53,444 nt of DNA from Xanthomonas maliensis (GCF_009192945.1 NZ_NSET01000027.1:1-53444), one strand, 5' to 3'. Counted from the first letter of the stretch, positions 36,274-47,086 are shown. Notes: generated by a model not told the origin, from the sequence alone. Program-made: numbers and translations.

Positions 36274-38421
36274 ATGCGCGTCCCGACCGTTCCGTTGGCC
36301 TCCCTTGCCCTGGCACTCTCGCTCGCTGGCGGCGCGCGTGCCGATGAGGGCATGTGGATGCCCGCCCAATTGCCGGATGCAGCCCAAGCGCTGCGCAGCG
36401 CCGGCTTTGTCGGCGACCCGCGCCAGCTGGGCGACGTCACCCAGGCCCCGCTCAATGCGGTGGTCAAGGTCGGTGGCGCCACCGGTGCCTTCGTCTCTGG
36501 CGATGGCTTGCTGCTGACCAACCACCATGTCGCCTTCGGTGTGATCCAGTACAACAGCAACGCCCGCGAGAACTTCATCGATCAGGGCTTTGTCGCCCGC
36601 GATCGTCGCGACGAGCGGCCGGCCAATCCCGACTTTCGCGTGTTGGTGACGGTCGGCTTCGACCGCGTGACCGAGCAGGTACTGGCGCAGGCGCGCGGCA
36701 AGCAGGGGCGCGCCTACTTCGATGCGGTCGATGCGGCCAGCAAGCGCATCGTGGCCGACTGCGAACGCGAGCCCGGGGTGCGCTGCAGCGTCGCCTCTAT
36801 GTACGAAGGCAGCGACTTCTACCGCATCCGCCAGCTGGAGCTGCGCGACGTGCGGCTGGTGTATGCGCCGCCGCGCGCGATCGGCAACTACGGCGACGAG
36901 GTCGACAACTTCATGTGGCCGCGGCATAGCGGCGACTTCACCCTGCTGCGGGCCTACGTGGATCGGCAGGGCCGGCCGGCGGCCTACAGCCCGGACAACG
37001 TGCCCTATCAGCCGCCGGCGCACCTGCAGGTCGCGCAGGACGGGCCGAAGGTTGGCGATTTTGCGATGCTGGCCGGCTATCCCGGCACAACCTATCGTCA
37101 TCGCACGGCAGCCGAGTTCCAGGCACAGGTGGAATGGACGCTGCCGCAGCGGGTGGCGACGCTGGACCAGTTGATGGCGGTGATCGAGACGGCCGGACGC
37201 ACCGATGTCGATGCGCGCACGCGCTACGCTGCCCAGCTGCAGTCGCTGAAGAACAATCGCAAGCGCGCGGCGGGCGAGCTGGAGGGATTGCAGCGCAGCG
37301 ATGCGGTCCGCCTGCGCAGCGACGACGAGCGCGCGATGCTGGCGGCCACGCGCGGCGCCGACGCGCGCGATATTGCGGCCTTGCAGGAACGCCTGGCCAA
37401 GAGTTCGGCCACCCGCGAACGCGATCTGCTGCTAACCTTGCTCGGCAGCCAGACGCAGCTGCTGCGCGCAGCCTTGACGCTGGAGCGCTTGCGCATCGAA
37501 TCCGCAAAGCCCGATGCGCAGCGCGAGAGCGGCTACCAGCAACGCGACCACGCCTTGATCGAAGGCCAGCTGCGGCAGGTGCAGCGTCGTTATGCCCCGC
37601 AGGTCGAAAAGGTGCTGATCACCGCCCTGCTGACGCGGTACCAGCAGCTACCGCCAGCCCAGCGGGTAGCGGCGTTCGACGCGGCGTTCGGCACCACCCC
37701 GGCTGCGTTGCAGCAGGCGCTGGACGCGGTGTACGCGCAGACCCGCCTCGGCAGCGAGGACGAGCGGCTGGCGCGCTTTGCCGCCGCCCGCGAAGGCCGG
37801 GCGATGGCAGCCGATCCGCTGCTGACCCTGGCCGCGGCGTTGGTGCCAGCGCAGCTGCAGCTGGAGGACGCGCGCAAGGCGGCAGAGGGCGAACAGCTGC
37901 GCCTGCGTCCGGCCTATATGCGCGCGCTGACGGCCTGGCGACAGCAGCAGGGGCGGGTGCTGTATCCCGATGCCAACGGCACGTTGCGGGTCAGCTACGG
38001 CCGTGTGCAACCGCTGGCGCCGCGCGATGCGGTGAGCTTCGCACCGGTGACCACGGTGGCCGGCATCGTCGAAAAGAACACCGGCACGGTGCCGTTCGAC
38101 GCCCCGGCGCCGCTGTTGCAGGCCATTGCCCGCGGCGACTTCGGCAGCACCGCCGATCCACAGCTCAAGACCCAGACGGTGAACTTCCTGACCAATCTGG
38201 ATACTACCGGCGGCAATTCCGGCTCACCGGTGCTCAACGCGCGCGGCGAGTTGATCGGGCTGAATTTCGACAGCAACTGGGAATCGGTGAGCGCCAGCTG
38301 GTGGTACGACCCGCGCTACAAGCGCGCCATCCACGTGGATATGCGCTATCTGCGCTGGCTGCTGGCCAAGGTGTATCCGGCGCCACAGCTATTGCGGGAA
38401 ATGGCGCTGCCGGCCGAATAG
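36274..38421 (+). CDS. S46 family dipeptidyl peptidase (DPP7/DPP11-like)
   Basis: This 715-residue exported serine peptidase removes dipeptides from peptide N-termini in the periplasm. The signal peptide is about 1-23 (ending GARA-DEG), followed by the family MWMPAQL. The catalytic triad is H85 (TNHHVAFG), D221 (RHSGDFTLLRAY) and S649 (GGNSGSP), with a helical insert at about 300-550. The position equivalent to residue 673 of Porphyromonas enzymes is S667 (NFDSNWE), whereas DPP7 has Gly and DPP11 has Arg there. The open frame extends upstream, but the ATG at 36274 gives the signal peptide. A hairpin follows at 38440-38465. Confidence 0.92.
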   Translation: MRVPTVPLASLALALSLAGGARADEGMWMPAQLPDAAQALRSAGFVGDPRQLGDVTQAPLNAVVKVGGATGAFVSGDGLLLTNHHVAFGVIQYNSNARENFIDQGFVARDRRDERPANPDFRVLVTVGFDRVTEQVLAQARGKQGRAYFDAVDAASKRIVADCEREPGVRCSVASMYEGSDFYRIRQLELRDVRLVYAPPRAIGNYGDEVDNFMWPRHSGDFTLLRAYVDRQGRPAAYSPDNVPYQPPAHLQVAQDGPKVGDFAMLAGYPGTTYRHRTAAEFQAQVEWTLPQRVATLDQLMAVIETAGRTDVDARTRYAAQLQSLKNNRKRAAGELEGLQRSDAVRLRSDDERAMLAATRGADARDIAALQERLAKSSATRERDLLLTLLGSQTQLLRAALTLERLRIESAKPDAQRESGYQQRDHALIEGQLRQVQRRYAPQVEKVLITALLTRYQQLPPAQRVAAFDAAFGTTPAALQQALDAVYAQTRLGSEDERLARFAAAREGRAMAADPLLTLAAALVPAQLQLEDARKAAEGEQLRLRPAYMRALTAWRQQQGRVLYPDANGTLRVSYGRVQPLAPRDAVSFAPVTTVAGIVEKNTGTVPFDAPAPLLQAIARGDFGSTADPQLKTQTVNFLTNLDTTGGNSGSPVLNARGELIGLNFDSNWESVSASWWYDPRYKRAIHVDMRYLRWLLAKVYPAPQLLREMALPAE

Positions 38422-38439
38422 CCGGCGCATGCAGGACGA

Positions 38440-38465
38440 CTGGCGCAACCAGGGCGTTGCGCCAG
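38440..38465. terminator. hairpin terminator after the S46 peptidase gene
   Basis: CTGGCGCAAC (38440-38449) pairs perfectly with GTTGCGCCAG (38456-38465), loop of six, 19 bp after the stop codon. No U-tract follows. The remaining gap to 38846 holds no gene that I can support. Confidence 0.6.
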
Positions 38466-38846
38466 CCGAGTGCCGGATTGCCGATCATGCGCGCGACGGT
38501 CAGCGCGCGGACTGCGGCGTGCACCACATGCGGCGTGCGCGATGCGCCTGCCGACCCAACGGCGGTCGCCGAACCACTGGGGCTCGTCACGCAGGGCGTG
38601 TCAGCGGCCACAACGCTTGTGCGCGTTCGCTCCATACACGGACGGCGAAACCGCTGCGTCGCGCTGCCAGTCGAGGCGTTGCTGCATCGCTCGCACGCCT
38701 GCCCGTCACGCGATGCGACCTCGACAACGGGCGGCCGACCCAGCACGCAACCGCAAGGCCGCATGTGGCTGCGCGCGTGCGGTTATCGGCAACGCCAGCG
38801 TGACCTGCAACGACACAAGGCGAATCCCGGTACACGGGCGCTTGGC

Positions 38847-39431
38847 TCAGGCCTGCTGCAGTGGCGGCCTGGCGGCCGCGATCGCGGGCACGCCGCTGCG
38901 TGTGAGCTGCGCGACTGCCGCCTGCACCACCTCCGGCACGCTGGCGGACACATCCACCGCGATCACGTCCGCTTCGTCCATCGGCGGCTGCAAGGCCTGC
39001 AACTGGCTGTCGAGCAAGCTGGGCGGCATGAAGTGCCCGGCGCGTGCGCTCAGCCGCGCAGCGATCACCTCCGGTGCCGCATGCAGGAACACGAACCGCA
39101 TCGGCACCTCGCTGGCCCGCAACAACTGCCGGTGTGTGGCGCGCAGACCGGAGAACGCCAGCACCACCGAGCTGCCGTCGTGGACGCACTCGCGCAGCGT
39201 GGCCGACAGCAGCTCCACCCACGGCAGCCGCATGGCATCGGTGAGCGGTTGCCCAGCCGCCATCTGCGCGCGTGCCGCCACGCTGTGGTAATCGTCCGCA
39301 TCCAGAAAGCGAACGCCGTAATGCGCGGCCAATGCCTGCGCAATGGTGGTCTTGCCACTGCCGGACACGCCCATCACCACGATGGCCAAAGGCAAAGCGA
39401 GCGCGGGCGTGGCGTTGCTGTCGATCTCCAT
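38847..39431 (-). CDS. gntK: gluconokinase
   Basis: This 194-residue kinase phosphorylates D-gluconate to 6-phosphogluconate with ATP. It has the P-loop GVSGSGKT (21-28), then FLDADDYHSVAARAQMAAGQ and PLTDAMRLPWVELL, characteristic of the thermoresistant GntK family. SARAGHFMPPSLLDSQLQAL appears later. The ATG at 39431 is used; a GTG one codon earlier is possible. It is divergent from a GPH transporter and GH94 phosphorylase. Because that phosphorylase should release gluconate, the arrangement suggests a cellobionate utilisation unit. Confidence 0.93.
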   Translation of the reverse strand: MEIDSNATPALALPLAIVVMGVSGSGKTTIAQALAAHYGVRFLDADDYHSVAARAQMAAGQPLTDAMRLPWVELLSATLRECVHDGSSVVLAFSGLRATHRQLLRASEVPMRFVFLHAAPEVIAARLSARAGHFMPPSLLDSQLQALQPPMDEADVIAVDVSASVPEVVQAAVAQLTRSGVPAIAAARPPLQQA

Positions 39432-39587
39432 CACGTGGGGTTATATCTCCGGATCAATTCGGCATGTTGGTCAGTTTCACGTTGGCGGCGGCCGATGCGT
39501 GGTGTAGCGTCGGCGCTCCTTGCCAGGTGAGCGTTGCAGCAGCGTAACGGCGCGCTCGGCCGGGTTCAACGCATCCAAGGGCGGCCG

Positions 39588-40970
39588 ATGACGTCTCCAT
39601 CCGCAACGTCTGCATCGTCGGCGCCCCTGCGCTGGCGCGAAAAACTCGGTTACGGTTCCGGCGATCTTGGCCTGAACCTGTACTGGGCCAATATCTCGGC
39701 GTTCCTGCTGATTTTCTACACCGACACCATGCACCTGCCGGCCGCGGCCGTCGGCACCATGATCCTGTTGACCAAGGTGGTCGATGCGATCGCCGATCCG
39801 GTGATGGGTGCGCTGGCCGATCGCACGCGAACGCGCTGGGGCAAGTTCCGGCCCTATCTGTTGTGGGGCGCCGTGCCGATGGCGCTGACCGGTGTGCTCG
39901 CCTACACCACGCCCGCGCTCGATCAGGACGGGCGCATGTGGTGGGCGACGCTCAGCTTCCTGTTGATGATGCTCGCCTATACGGTGGTGAGCATTCCGTA
40001 CTCTGCCTTGTCCGGCGTGATCACCGCCGATGGGGCGCAACGCACCAGCCTGATCAGCCTGCGTTTCATCGGCGCTTTCGCCGGCACCACCCTGGTCAAT
40101 TACTGCACGCTGGATCTGGTGGCCTGGCTCGGTGGCGGCAACGATGCCGATGGCTGGCAACGCACCATGATGGTGTACGGCGCGGTCGCGGTGGCGCTGT
40201 TCGTGGCGGTGGCGCTCACCACCCGCGAGCGCGTGCAGCCACCGCCGCAGCAGCGCACGCCAATTCGCCAGGACATCGCCGACCTGCTGCGCAACCGGCC
40301 GTGGTGCGTGTTGTTCGTGTTGTCGCTGATCATCATGGTCACCATCGTCATGCGCGGCGGCACCGGTGTGTACTACCTCAAGTACTACGTGCAGCGCCCA
40401 GATCTGACCGGGCTGTTTTTGGGCAGCTATTCGGTGGCGCTGGCGGTAGGCGCAGCGATCACGCCGCTGTTGACGCGGCGCTGGGACAAGCGCCGCCTGA
40501 TGGCGGGGCTGATGGCCCTGGTCGGGGTGCTGAGCTGCGCGATGTTCTTCGTGCCGGCCGATGCGGTGTGGGCGATCTTCGGCTTGAACGTGCTGATCGG
40601 CCTGGCGCTGGGTCCGAAATCGCCGTTGGCGTTCTCGATGTACGCCGACAGCGCCGACTACACCGAGTGGCGCACCGGACGGCGCGCGACGGCGATGACC
40701 TTCGCCGCGGCGACGTTCTCGCAGAAGCTTGGCGGTGCGCTCGCTTCTGCCGGTATCGCCTGGGTGCTGGCCGGCATGGGGTATGTCGCCAACACCGCGC
40801 AGTCGCAGGTGTCGCTGACCGGCATCGTGCTGTTGTTGACGGTCATCCCGGGCGCAGTGGCGTTGCTGGCTGCCTGGACCATGCGTTTCTATCCGCTCGA
40901 TGACGGCCTGTTGCGCCGCATCCAGCACGACCTGGCCGCGCGCAAGCGCGACGAACCCGAGGCCCCCTGA
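39588..40970 (+). CDS. GPH-family sugar:cation symporter
   Basis: This 460-residue inner-membrane transporter has about 12 hydrophobic segments. Family signatures include [20 protein letters not shown] (N-terminal), [20 protein letters not shown] (about 65-84) and GKFRPYLLW. Others are [11 protein letters not shown] and [20 protein letters not shown] (about 345-364), typical of glycoside-pentoside-hexuronide symporters. The ATG at 39588 gives MTSPSATSA. The GH94 gene starts one base after its stop, so the two are surely cotranscribed. I infer that it imports cellobionate or a related oxidised cello-oligosaccharide. Confidence 0.9.
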   Translation: MTSPSATSASSAPLRWREKLGYGSGDLGLNLYWANISAFLLIFYTDTMHLPAAAVGTMILLTKVVDAIADPVMGALADRTRTRWGKFRPYLLWGAVPMALTGVLAYTTPALDQDGRMWWATLSFLLMMLAYTVVSIPYSALSGVITADGAQRTSLISLRFIGAFAGTTLVNYCTLDLVAWLGGGNDADGWQRTMMVYGAVAVALFVAVALTTRERVQPPPQQRTPIRQDIADLLRNRPWCVLFVLSLIIMVTIVMRGGTGVYYLKYYVQRPDLTGLFLGSYSVALAVGAAITPLLTRRWDKRRLMAGLMALVGVLSCAMFFVPADAVWAIFGLNVLIGLALGPKSPLAFSMYADSADYTEWRTGRRATAMTFAAATFSQKLGGALASAGIAWVLAGMGYVANTAQSQVSLTGIVLLLTVIPGAVALLAAWTMRFYPLDDGLLRRIQHDLAARKRDEPEAP

Positions 40971-40971
40971 C

Positions 40972-43371
40972 GTGTCCGTATCGCCTTCCGATATGCCCGA
41001 GGATCTGTCCGACCTGTTGGCGCCCAGCGCCGATGGCGCGCGCTATGTGCTGCGCAGTCCCACTGCCATGCCCAACGCCAGTGGCTTTCTGTGGAACCGG
41101 CGGATGATGCTGCAGCTGACCTGCCGCGGCTATGCGACCGGGCAGTTCATGCAGCCGGAGCCGTCCAAATACGCGCATGCCCCGATCCTGGAAGCGCGCA
41201 ATTTCATGATGCCCGAGCAGCCGTATTACGCGCATCACCCCGGGCGCTTCTTCTATCTGAAGGACGAGGAGACCGGCGCGTTGTATTCGGTACCGCATGA
41301 GCCGGTGCGCGCGCCGCCGCAGCAGTTCGAGTTTTCCGCCGGCAAGCACGACGTGCGTTGGCGCGTACGCCACGACGACATCGTGGTGGAACTGTGCGTG
41401 GCACTGCCGACCGACGATGCGCTGGAGCTGTGGGAATGCCGTGTCCACAATCTGTCCGGACGCACGCGTCGGCTCAGTCTGTACCCGTACTTCCCGATCG
41501 GCTACATGTCCTGGATGCACCAGGCTGGCGACTACGAGCCGGCCTTGGGCGGCATCGTCTGTCGCAGCGTGGCGCCCTACCAGAAAGTGCAGGACTACTT
41601 TCGCCAGCGCGATTTCAAGGACTGCACCTTCCTGTTGCACGAGCAGGCACCGCTGGCCTGGGATGCGCAGCAGATGGCGTTCGAGGGCGAAGGCGGATTG
41701 CATGCACCATCGGCGGTCATGGCCGACCAGCTGGGCAATACTCCGGCCCACTACGAAACCCCGGCCGCCGCGCTGCAATACCGGCTGCAATTGCAGCCAC
41801 AGGCCGATGCGCTGTATCGCTTCGCCTTCGGGCCGGCGCGCGACGATGCCGAGATCGCCGCGTTGCGCGCGCGCTATCTGTCGGCCGAAGGCTTTGCCAC
41901 GGCGGCACGCGGTTATGCGGACTATCTGCAAGGTGGTCAGGGCTGCATCGAGATCCAGACCCCGGACGCGGCGCTGGACAACCTGGTCAACCACTGGTTG
42001 CCGCGGCAGGTGTTCTACCACGGCGACGTCAATCGCCTGACCACCGATCCGCAGACCCGCAACTATCTGCAGGACCACATGGGCATGGCCTACCTGCAGC
42101 CGGCCACAGCGCGTGCCGCGTTGCTGCATGCGCTCTCGCAACAGGAAGCCAGCGGCGCCATGCCCGATGGCATCCTGCTGGTGGAGGGCGCGGAGCTGAA
42201 GTACATCAACCAAGTGCCGCATACCGACCATTGCGTGTGGTTGCCGATCTTTCTGAGCGCGTATCTGGCCGAAACCGGCGACAGCACGATCCTGCAGGCG
42301 ATGGTGCGCAGCGAAGAGGGTGAGCAGCGCTCGGTCGCCGAGCGCCTGGATGCGGCGATGCAGTGGTTGCTGGACGCGCGCGACGCCCGCGGGCTGAGCT
42401 ATATCGCCCAAGGCGACTGGTGCGACCCGATGAACATGGTCGGCTGGCGCGGCAAGGGCGTGTCCGGTTGGCTCACCGTCGCCACCGCCTATGCCTTGAA
42501 GCTGTGGGCGGAGTTGTGCGCTGCGCATGGCCGGCCAGAGCAGGCAACGCGCTTCGCCCAGGCGGCCCACGCCATCAATGCCGATGCCAACCGCGAGCTA
42601 TGGGATGGCCAGTGGTACGCCCGTGGCATCACCGACGACGGCGTGCGCTTCGGCATCGCCGAGGACGTGGAAGGGCGCATCTACCTCAATCCGCAAAGCT
42701 TTGCGCTGTTGGCCGGTACCGCCGACGCCGCGCAGCGGGCCGCGCTGCTGGAGGCCGTGCGCGAACAGTTGCACACCCCATACGGCCCGGTGATGCTGGC
42801 GCCGGCCTACACCCATATGCGTGACGACGTCGGCCGGCTGACGCAGAAATTTCCCGGCTCGGCGGAGAATGGCGCGGTCTACAACCATGCTGCCGCGTTC
42901 TATCTCTACAGCCTGTACCGGATCGGCGAGGCCGACCGCGCCTGGGAGATTCTGCGCGCGATGCTGCCCGGTCCCGGACGCGCCGACGTGCTGCAACGCG
43001 GCCAGTTGCCGGTCTACCTGCCCAATTACTACCGCGGCGCCTGGCACCAGTTTCCGCGCACCGCCGGCCGCTCCAGCCAGCTGTTCAACACCGGCACCGT
43101 GGCTTGGGTCTACCGCTGCGTGCTGGAGGGCTTGTTCGGCTTGGTGGGCGACGGCGATGGCCTGGCGATCCGTCCGCAGCTGCCGGCGCATTGGCCGCAA
43201 GCGCGCGCCGTGCGTCGCTTTCGCGGCGCGCGCTTCGAGGTGACGCTGACGCGCGAGCCTGGCCGGCAGGCGGTGGAAGTGGAAGTGGACGGTGTGGTCT
43301 GCGCCGATCAGCGGGTGCCGGCGGTGGTGGCCGGCCGCAGCTACCAGGTGCAGGTGCGGCTGCCGGGTTGA
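40972..43371 (+). CDS. GH94 phosphorylase, probably cellobionate phosphorylase
   Basis: This 799-residue cytoplasmic enzyme of glycoside hydrolase family 94 should split its disaccharide with phosphate, releasing glucose-1-phosphate. An N-terminal beta-sandwich (about 30-300) precedes an (alpha/alpha)6 barrel. The general acid is D485 in [11 protein letters not shown], followed by [19 protein letters not shown]. From memory, a Xanthomonas campestris GH94 enzyme of this type acts on cellobionic acid to give gluconate, which fits the adjacent gluconokinase. Cellobiose phosphorylase is the main alternative. The GTG at 40972 has GAGG nearby; an ATG seven codons later is possible. Confidence 0.88.
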   Translation: MSVSPSDMPEDLSDLLAPSADGARYVLRSPTAMPNASGFLWNRRMMLQLTCRGYATGQFMQPEPSKYAHAPILEARNFMMPEQPYYAHHPGRFFYLKDEETGALYSVPHEPVRAPPQQFEFSAGKHDVRWRVRHDDIVVELCVALPTDDALELWECRVHNLSGRTRRLSLYPYFPIGYMSWMHQAGDYEPALGGIVCRSVAPYQKVQDYFRQRDFKDCTFLLHEQAPLAWDAQQMAFEGEGGLHAPSAVMADQLGNTPAHYETPAAALQYRLQLQPQADALYRFAFGPARDDAEIAALRARYLSAEGFATAARGYADYLQGGQGCIEIQTPDAALDNLVNHWLPRQVFYHGDVNRLTTDPQTRNYLQDHMGMAYLQPATARAALLHALSQQEASGAMPDGILLVEGAELKYINQVPHTDHCVWLPIFLSAYLAETGDSTILQAMVRSEEGEQRSVAERLDAAMQWLLDARDARGLSYIAQGDWCDPMNMVGWRGKGVSGWLTVATAYALKLWAELCAAHGRPEQATRFAQAAHAINADANRELWDGQWYARGITDDGVRFGIAEDVEGRIYLNPQSFALLAGTADAAQRAALLEAVREQLHTPYGPVMLAPAYTHMRDDVGRLTQKFPGSAENGAVYNHAAAFYLYSLYRIGEADRAWEILRAMLPGPGRADVLQRGQLPVYLPNYYRGAWHQFPRTAGRSSQLFNTGTVAWVYRCVLEGLFGLVGDGDGLAIRPQLPAHWPQARAVRRFRGARFEVTLTREPGRQAVEVEVDGVVCADQRVPAVVAGRSYQVQVRLPG

Positions 43372-43388
43372 AGGTGGTAACCGAGCGG

Positions 43389-43422
43389 GGCGGCGGCGTG
43401 AGCGTCCGAGCCGGCCGCCGCC
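43389..43422. terminator. GC-rich hairpin after the GH94 gene
   Basis: GGCGGCGGC (43389-43397) pairs with GCCGCCGCC (43414-43422), about 18 bp after the stop codon. No U-tract is present. The rest of the 43372-43631 gap shows no supported gene. Confidence 0.45.
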
Positions 43423-43631
43423 GTCGCGCGCGCTCGATCGTCGTCGTCGGCGGCGCGTGGCGGGCGTCATCGATCGCCATGGCCCGCCTGGCACGTCGGA
43501 CAAGGCGTGGGTCAGGCGCATTGGCCGAACGCCGAACGATCCGTGCCACTGCTCCTGCCGGCAGACGCAATCGCCCCTTGCCAGCCACCACTGCGTAAAC
43601 TCCCGGTTGGTCTGACCGCCAAGGAACACCG

Positions 43632-46600
43632 TTGGTTTCGAGCTGGATCCTGCTGCTGGTGTCGCTGGGCTACGCCGCGCTGTTGTTCGGGGTGGCCTGG
43701 TGGGGCGACCGGCGTCCGTTGTATCCGGAGCGGCCGTGGTTGCGGCCGGCCGTCTACAGCCTGGCCCTGGCGGTGTATTGCTCGTCGTGGACCTTCTATG
43801 GCGCGGTCGGTTCGGCGGTGCGCAATGGCCTGGGCTATCTGCCGATCTATCTGGGGCCGCTGCTGTTGCTGCTGTTCGGTTGGCGCATCATCGAGCGGTT
43901 GGCGTTGATCGCCCGGGCCGAGAACACCGTGTCCATCGCCGACTTCATCTCCTCGCGCTATGGCCGTTCGCGACGCCTGGCCGCGCTGGTGGCGGTGATT
44001 GCGTTGGTGGGCATCGTTCCCTACCTGGCGTTGCAGTACAAGGCGGTGGCGATGAGCCTGGAGGTGCTGACCGGGCATGCCAGCGCAGGCCGCGGGGTGT
44101 TGGCCGATCCGGCCTTGTACGTGGCCTTGCTGATGGCGCTGTTCGCCACCCTGTTCGGCACGCGTCAGGTGGATGCCACCGAGCATCACCACGGCATGAT
44201 GCTGGCCATCGCGCTGGAATCTGTGATCAAGTTGGTGGCGATCGTGGCGGTGGGCATGTTCGCCTGGTCGTGGTTGGCCAAGCAGCCGTTGCAGATCGTC
44301 GACTCGGCACGCGCGCTGTTCGTGCATACCCCCTCGGTCGGCTTCATCTCCCAGACCCTGCTCAGTTTCCTGGCGGTGATCTGCCTGCCACGGCAATTCC
44401 ACGTGGCGGTGGTCGAATGCAGCGAGGTTGGCGACATTCGCCGCGCGCGCTGGCTGTTCGGCGCCTATCTGGTGGTGATTTCGGCGATGGTGATCCCGAT
44501 CGCCTCGGCCGGCGTGGCGCTGTTCGGCAAGGGCAGTGCGGTCGCCGATGACACCATGGTGCTGGCGCTGCCGTTGAGCCAGGGCCAGAACGTGCTGGCC
44601 CTGGTCGCCTACGTGGGCGGCTTCTCGGCGGCCACCGGCATGGTGATCGTGGCCAGCATCGCGCTCGCCACGATGGTCAGCAACGACCTAGTGATGCCGG
44701 TGCTGCTGCGCCGGCGTGGCAGCGCGCAGGCGCGCGCGGCGGTGGCCTCGCGGGTGCTGTGGATCCGCCGCGTGGCCATCCTGCTGCTGGCGCTGATCGC
44801 TTACGGCTACCACCGCAGCGTGGCCGACGATGCCACGCTGGCCTCCTATGGGCTGATGGCCTTCGCGGCCGTGGCCCAGTTCGCGCCCGGGCTGATCGGC
44901 GGGCTGTACTGGCGCGGTGCCAGCCGCAAGGGCGTGGAGACCGGCATGGCGCTGGGTTTCCTGACCTGGATCTATACGCTGCTGTTGCCGGCGGCCACCC
45001 AGGCCGGATGGCTGGAGCCGTCCTGGCTGGTGGATGGGCCGTTCGGCATTGCCTGGCTGCAGCCGCAGCAGTTGTTCGGCATGAGCGGCTGGGATCCGCT
45101 CGCACACGGTACCTTCTGGTCGCTGCTGATCAACACCGGCGCGATGATGGTGGTGTCGGCGCGTCGACGTCCCGGGGTCGATGAGCGCTTGCGCGCCGCG
45201 CCCTTCCTCGATCCCTATGCGCAGCGCCCGGCGGTGGGAGGCGAATGGCCGGGGCATGTGCGGGTAGCCGATCTGCAGGCACTGGCCGAGCGGGTGGTTG
45301 GCGAACGCCACGCCCATCGCGCCTTCGCCGACCAGGCCCAGTTGCTGGAACGCGAACTGCAACCGACTGCGGTGGCCGATCGTGCGTGGGTGCAGTTCAC
45401 CGAACGTCTGCTGGCGGCCACCATCGGTGCGGCCTCGGCACGCTTGGTGCTGACCAGCCTGTTGCGCGGCTCTGGCATGGAGCTGGGCGAAGTGGTGGCG
45501 GTGCTCGACGAGGCCGGCCAGGAGCTGCGCTTCAACCGCGAGATCCTGTCCACCACGCTGGAAAACATCAGCGCGGCGGTCAGCGTGGTCGATCCGGAGA
45601 TGCGCTTGACTGCCTGGAACCGGCGTTACCAGCAATTGTTTGGTTACCCGGACGGCATGCTCTACGTCGGCCGCCCGGTGGCCGATCTGATCCGCTACAA
45701 CGCCGAGCGCGGCGAGCTGGGCGAGGGCGATGTGGAGGACCAGATCGATCGCCGCATCCGCCATATGCGCGCCGGTTCGCCGCATGTGTTCGAGCGCACG
45801 CGCAGCGATGGCAAGGTGATCGAGATGCGCGGCCAGGCCTTGCCCGGCGGCGGCTACGTCACCAGCTACAACGACATCACCGACTACAAGCGCGCCGAGC
45901 GCGCGTTGCTGGACGCCAACGAGAACCTCGAACAGCGCGTCGCCGAACGCTCGCGCGAGGCCGAGCTGGCGCAGCAATCCAAGACCCGCTTCCTGGCCGC
46001 GATCAGCCACGATGTGCTGCAGCCGCTCAACGCTGCGCGACTGTTCGCCTCTGCGCTGCGCGAGCACCAGCACAACAGCGAGGAGCAACGTCACCTGGCC
46101 GAGCGCGTGGATGCCTCGTTGCGCGCGGCCGAGGAGCTGCTCGATGGCCTGCTCGACGTCTCGCGGCTGGATGCCGGTGGATTGCGCCCGACGGTGGAGG
46201 ATCTGGACGTGAGTGCGTTGATGCATGAGCTGGCCGCGCAGTACACGCCGGTGGCGGCTGCCCGCGGCCTGCGGCTACAGCTGCATACCCGTCCGCTATG
46301 GGTGCGCAGCGATCGCCGCCTGCTGCGCCGGGTGATGCAGAACTTCCTGGCCAATGCGCTGCGCTACACCCGCCAGGGACGCATCGTCCTGGGTATGCGT
46401 GGCCGTGGCGCGCAGGTCGAGCTGCAGGTATGGGATACCGGTCCCGGGATTCCCGAACATCATCTGCGGCAGATCTTCGAAGAATTCCGTCGTTACCAGC
46501 AGCCGTTCGATTGGGGCGAGCAGGGACTGGGGTTGGGACTGTCGATCTGCCAGCGCATCTCGCGCCTGCTCGATCACGATTTGAACGTGCGCAGCCAGGT

Positions 46601-47072
46601 CGGCCGCGGTAGCATGTTCTCGATCCTGCTGCCGCGTGTATCGGCGGCCACCGTCGCAGCGCCCACCGCCAACGCACGCGCGCAAGCGGGCGACGATTCG
46701 CTGGCCGGCCTGCGAGTGCTGTGCGTGGATAACGATCGCGAGATTCTCGACGGCATGCGCGCCCTGCTCGGTCGCTGGCAGGTGGAGGTGATCACCGCCA
46801 GCACCGTCGATCAAGCGCTGGAACGCGCCAGGGAGCGACCGGACCTGATGCTGGTGGATTACCACCTGCACGATCGGCTGGATGGCCTGGACACGCTCGA
46901 TGCCGTGCAGGCAGCCGCACCCTCGCCGATTCCTGGTGCCTTGTTGACCGCCGATGGACGTGACGAACTCAAGCAGTTGGCACGCGCGCGGGGCTATCGC
47001 CTGCTGACCAAGCCGGTCAAGCCGGCCTCGCTACGCGCGTTTCTGAGCGCCTATCACGACGCCAAGCGCTGA
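43632..47072 (+). CDS. hybrid histidine kinase with sodium-solute-symporter-like sensor and receiver
   Basis: This 1146-residue protein combines a symporter-like membrane domain (about 1-510, at least 12 hydrophobic segments) with a PAS domain (about 637-760) and a coiled coil. It has a HisKA domain with H793 in FLAAISHDVLQPLNAARLF, an HATPase domain (about 890-1000, with DTGPGIP and GLGLGLSIC) and a receiver with D1076 (LMLVDYHLHD). The design resembles CbrA-type kinases that sense or transport small metabolites. The start is a TTG at 43632 with AAGGA six bases upstream. No cognate regulator is adjacent. Confidence 0.9.
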   Translation: MVSSWILLLVSLGYAALLFGVAWWGDRRPLYPERPWLRPAVYSLALAVYCSSWTFYGAVGSAVRNGLGYLPIYLGPLLLLLFGWRIIERLALIARAENTVSIADFISSRYGRSRRLAALVAVIALVGIVPYLALQYKAVAMSLEVLTGHASAGRGVLADPALYVALLMALFATLFGTRQVDATEHHHGMMLAIALESVIKLVAIVAVGMFAWSWLAKQPLQIVDSARALFVHTPSVGFISQTLLSFLAVICLPRQFHVAVVECSEVGDIRRARWLFGAYLVVISAMVIPIASAGVALFGKGSAVADDTMVLALPLSQGQNVLALVAYVGGFSAATGMVIVASIALATMVSNDLVMPVLLRRRGSAQARAAVASRVLWIRRVAILLLALIAYGYHRSVADDATLASYGLMAFAAVAQFAPGLIGGLYWRGASRKGVETGMALGFLTWIYTLLLPAATQAGWLEPSWLVDGPFGIAWLQPQQLFGMSGWDPLAHGTFWSLLINTGAMMVVSARRRPGVDERLRAAPFLDPYAQRPAVGGEWPGHVRVADLQALAERVVGERHAHRAFADQAQLLERELQPTAVADRAWVQFTERLLAATIGAASARLVLTSLLRGSGMELGEVVAVLDEAGQELRFNREILSTTLENISAAVSVVDPEMRLTAWNRRYQQLFGYPDGMLYVGRPVADLIRYNAERGELGEGDVEDQIDRRIRHMRAGSPHVFERTRSDGKVIEMRGQALPGGGYVTSYNDITDYKRAERALLDANENLEQRVAERSREAELAQQSKTRFLAAISHDVLQPLNAARLFASALREHQHNSEEQRHLAERVDASLRAAEELLDGLLDVSRLDAGGLRPTVEDLDVSALMHELAAQYTPVAAARGLRLQLHTRPLWVRSDRRLLRRVMQNFLANALRYTRQGRIVLGMRGRGAQVELQVWDTGPGIPEHHLRQIFEEFRRYQQPFDWGEQGLGLGLSICQRISRLLDHDLNVRSQVGRGSMFSILLPRVSAATVAAPTANARAQAGDDSLAGLRVLCVDNDREILDGMRALLGRWQVEVITASTVDQALERARERPDLMLVDYHLHDRLDGLDTLDAVQAAAPSPIPGALLTADGRDELKQLARARGYRLLTKPVKPASLRAFLSAYHDAKR

Positions 47073-47086
47073 CGGCGATTGCCGTC
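47071..47086. terminator. short hairpin overlapping the kinase stop codon
   Basis: GACGGC (47071-47076) pairs with GCCGTC (47081-47086), loop GATT. It overlaps the TGA at 47070-47072 and lies between the convergent kinase and mntP genes. The stem is short and no U-tract follows. Confidence 0.35.
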
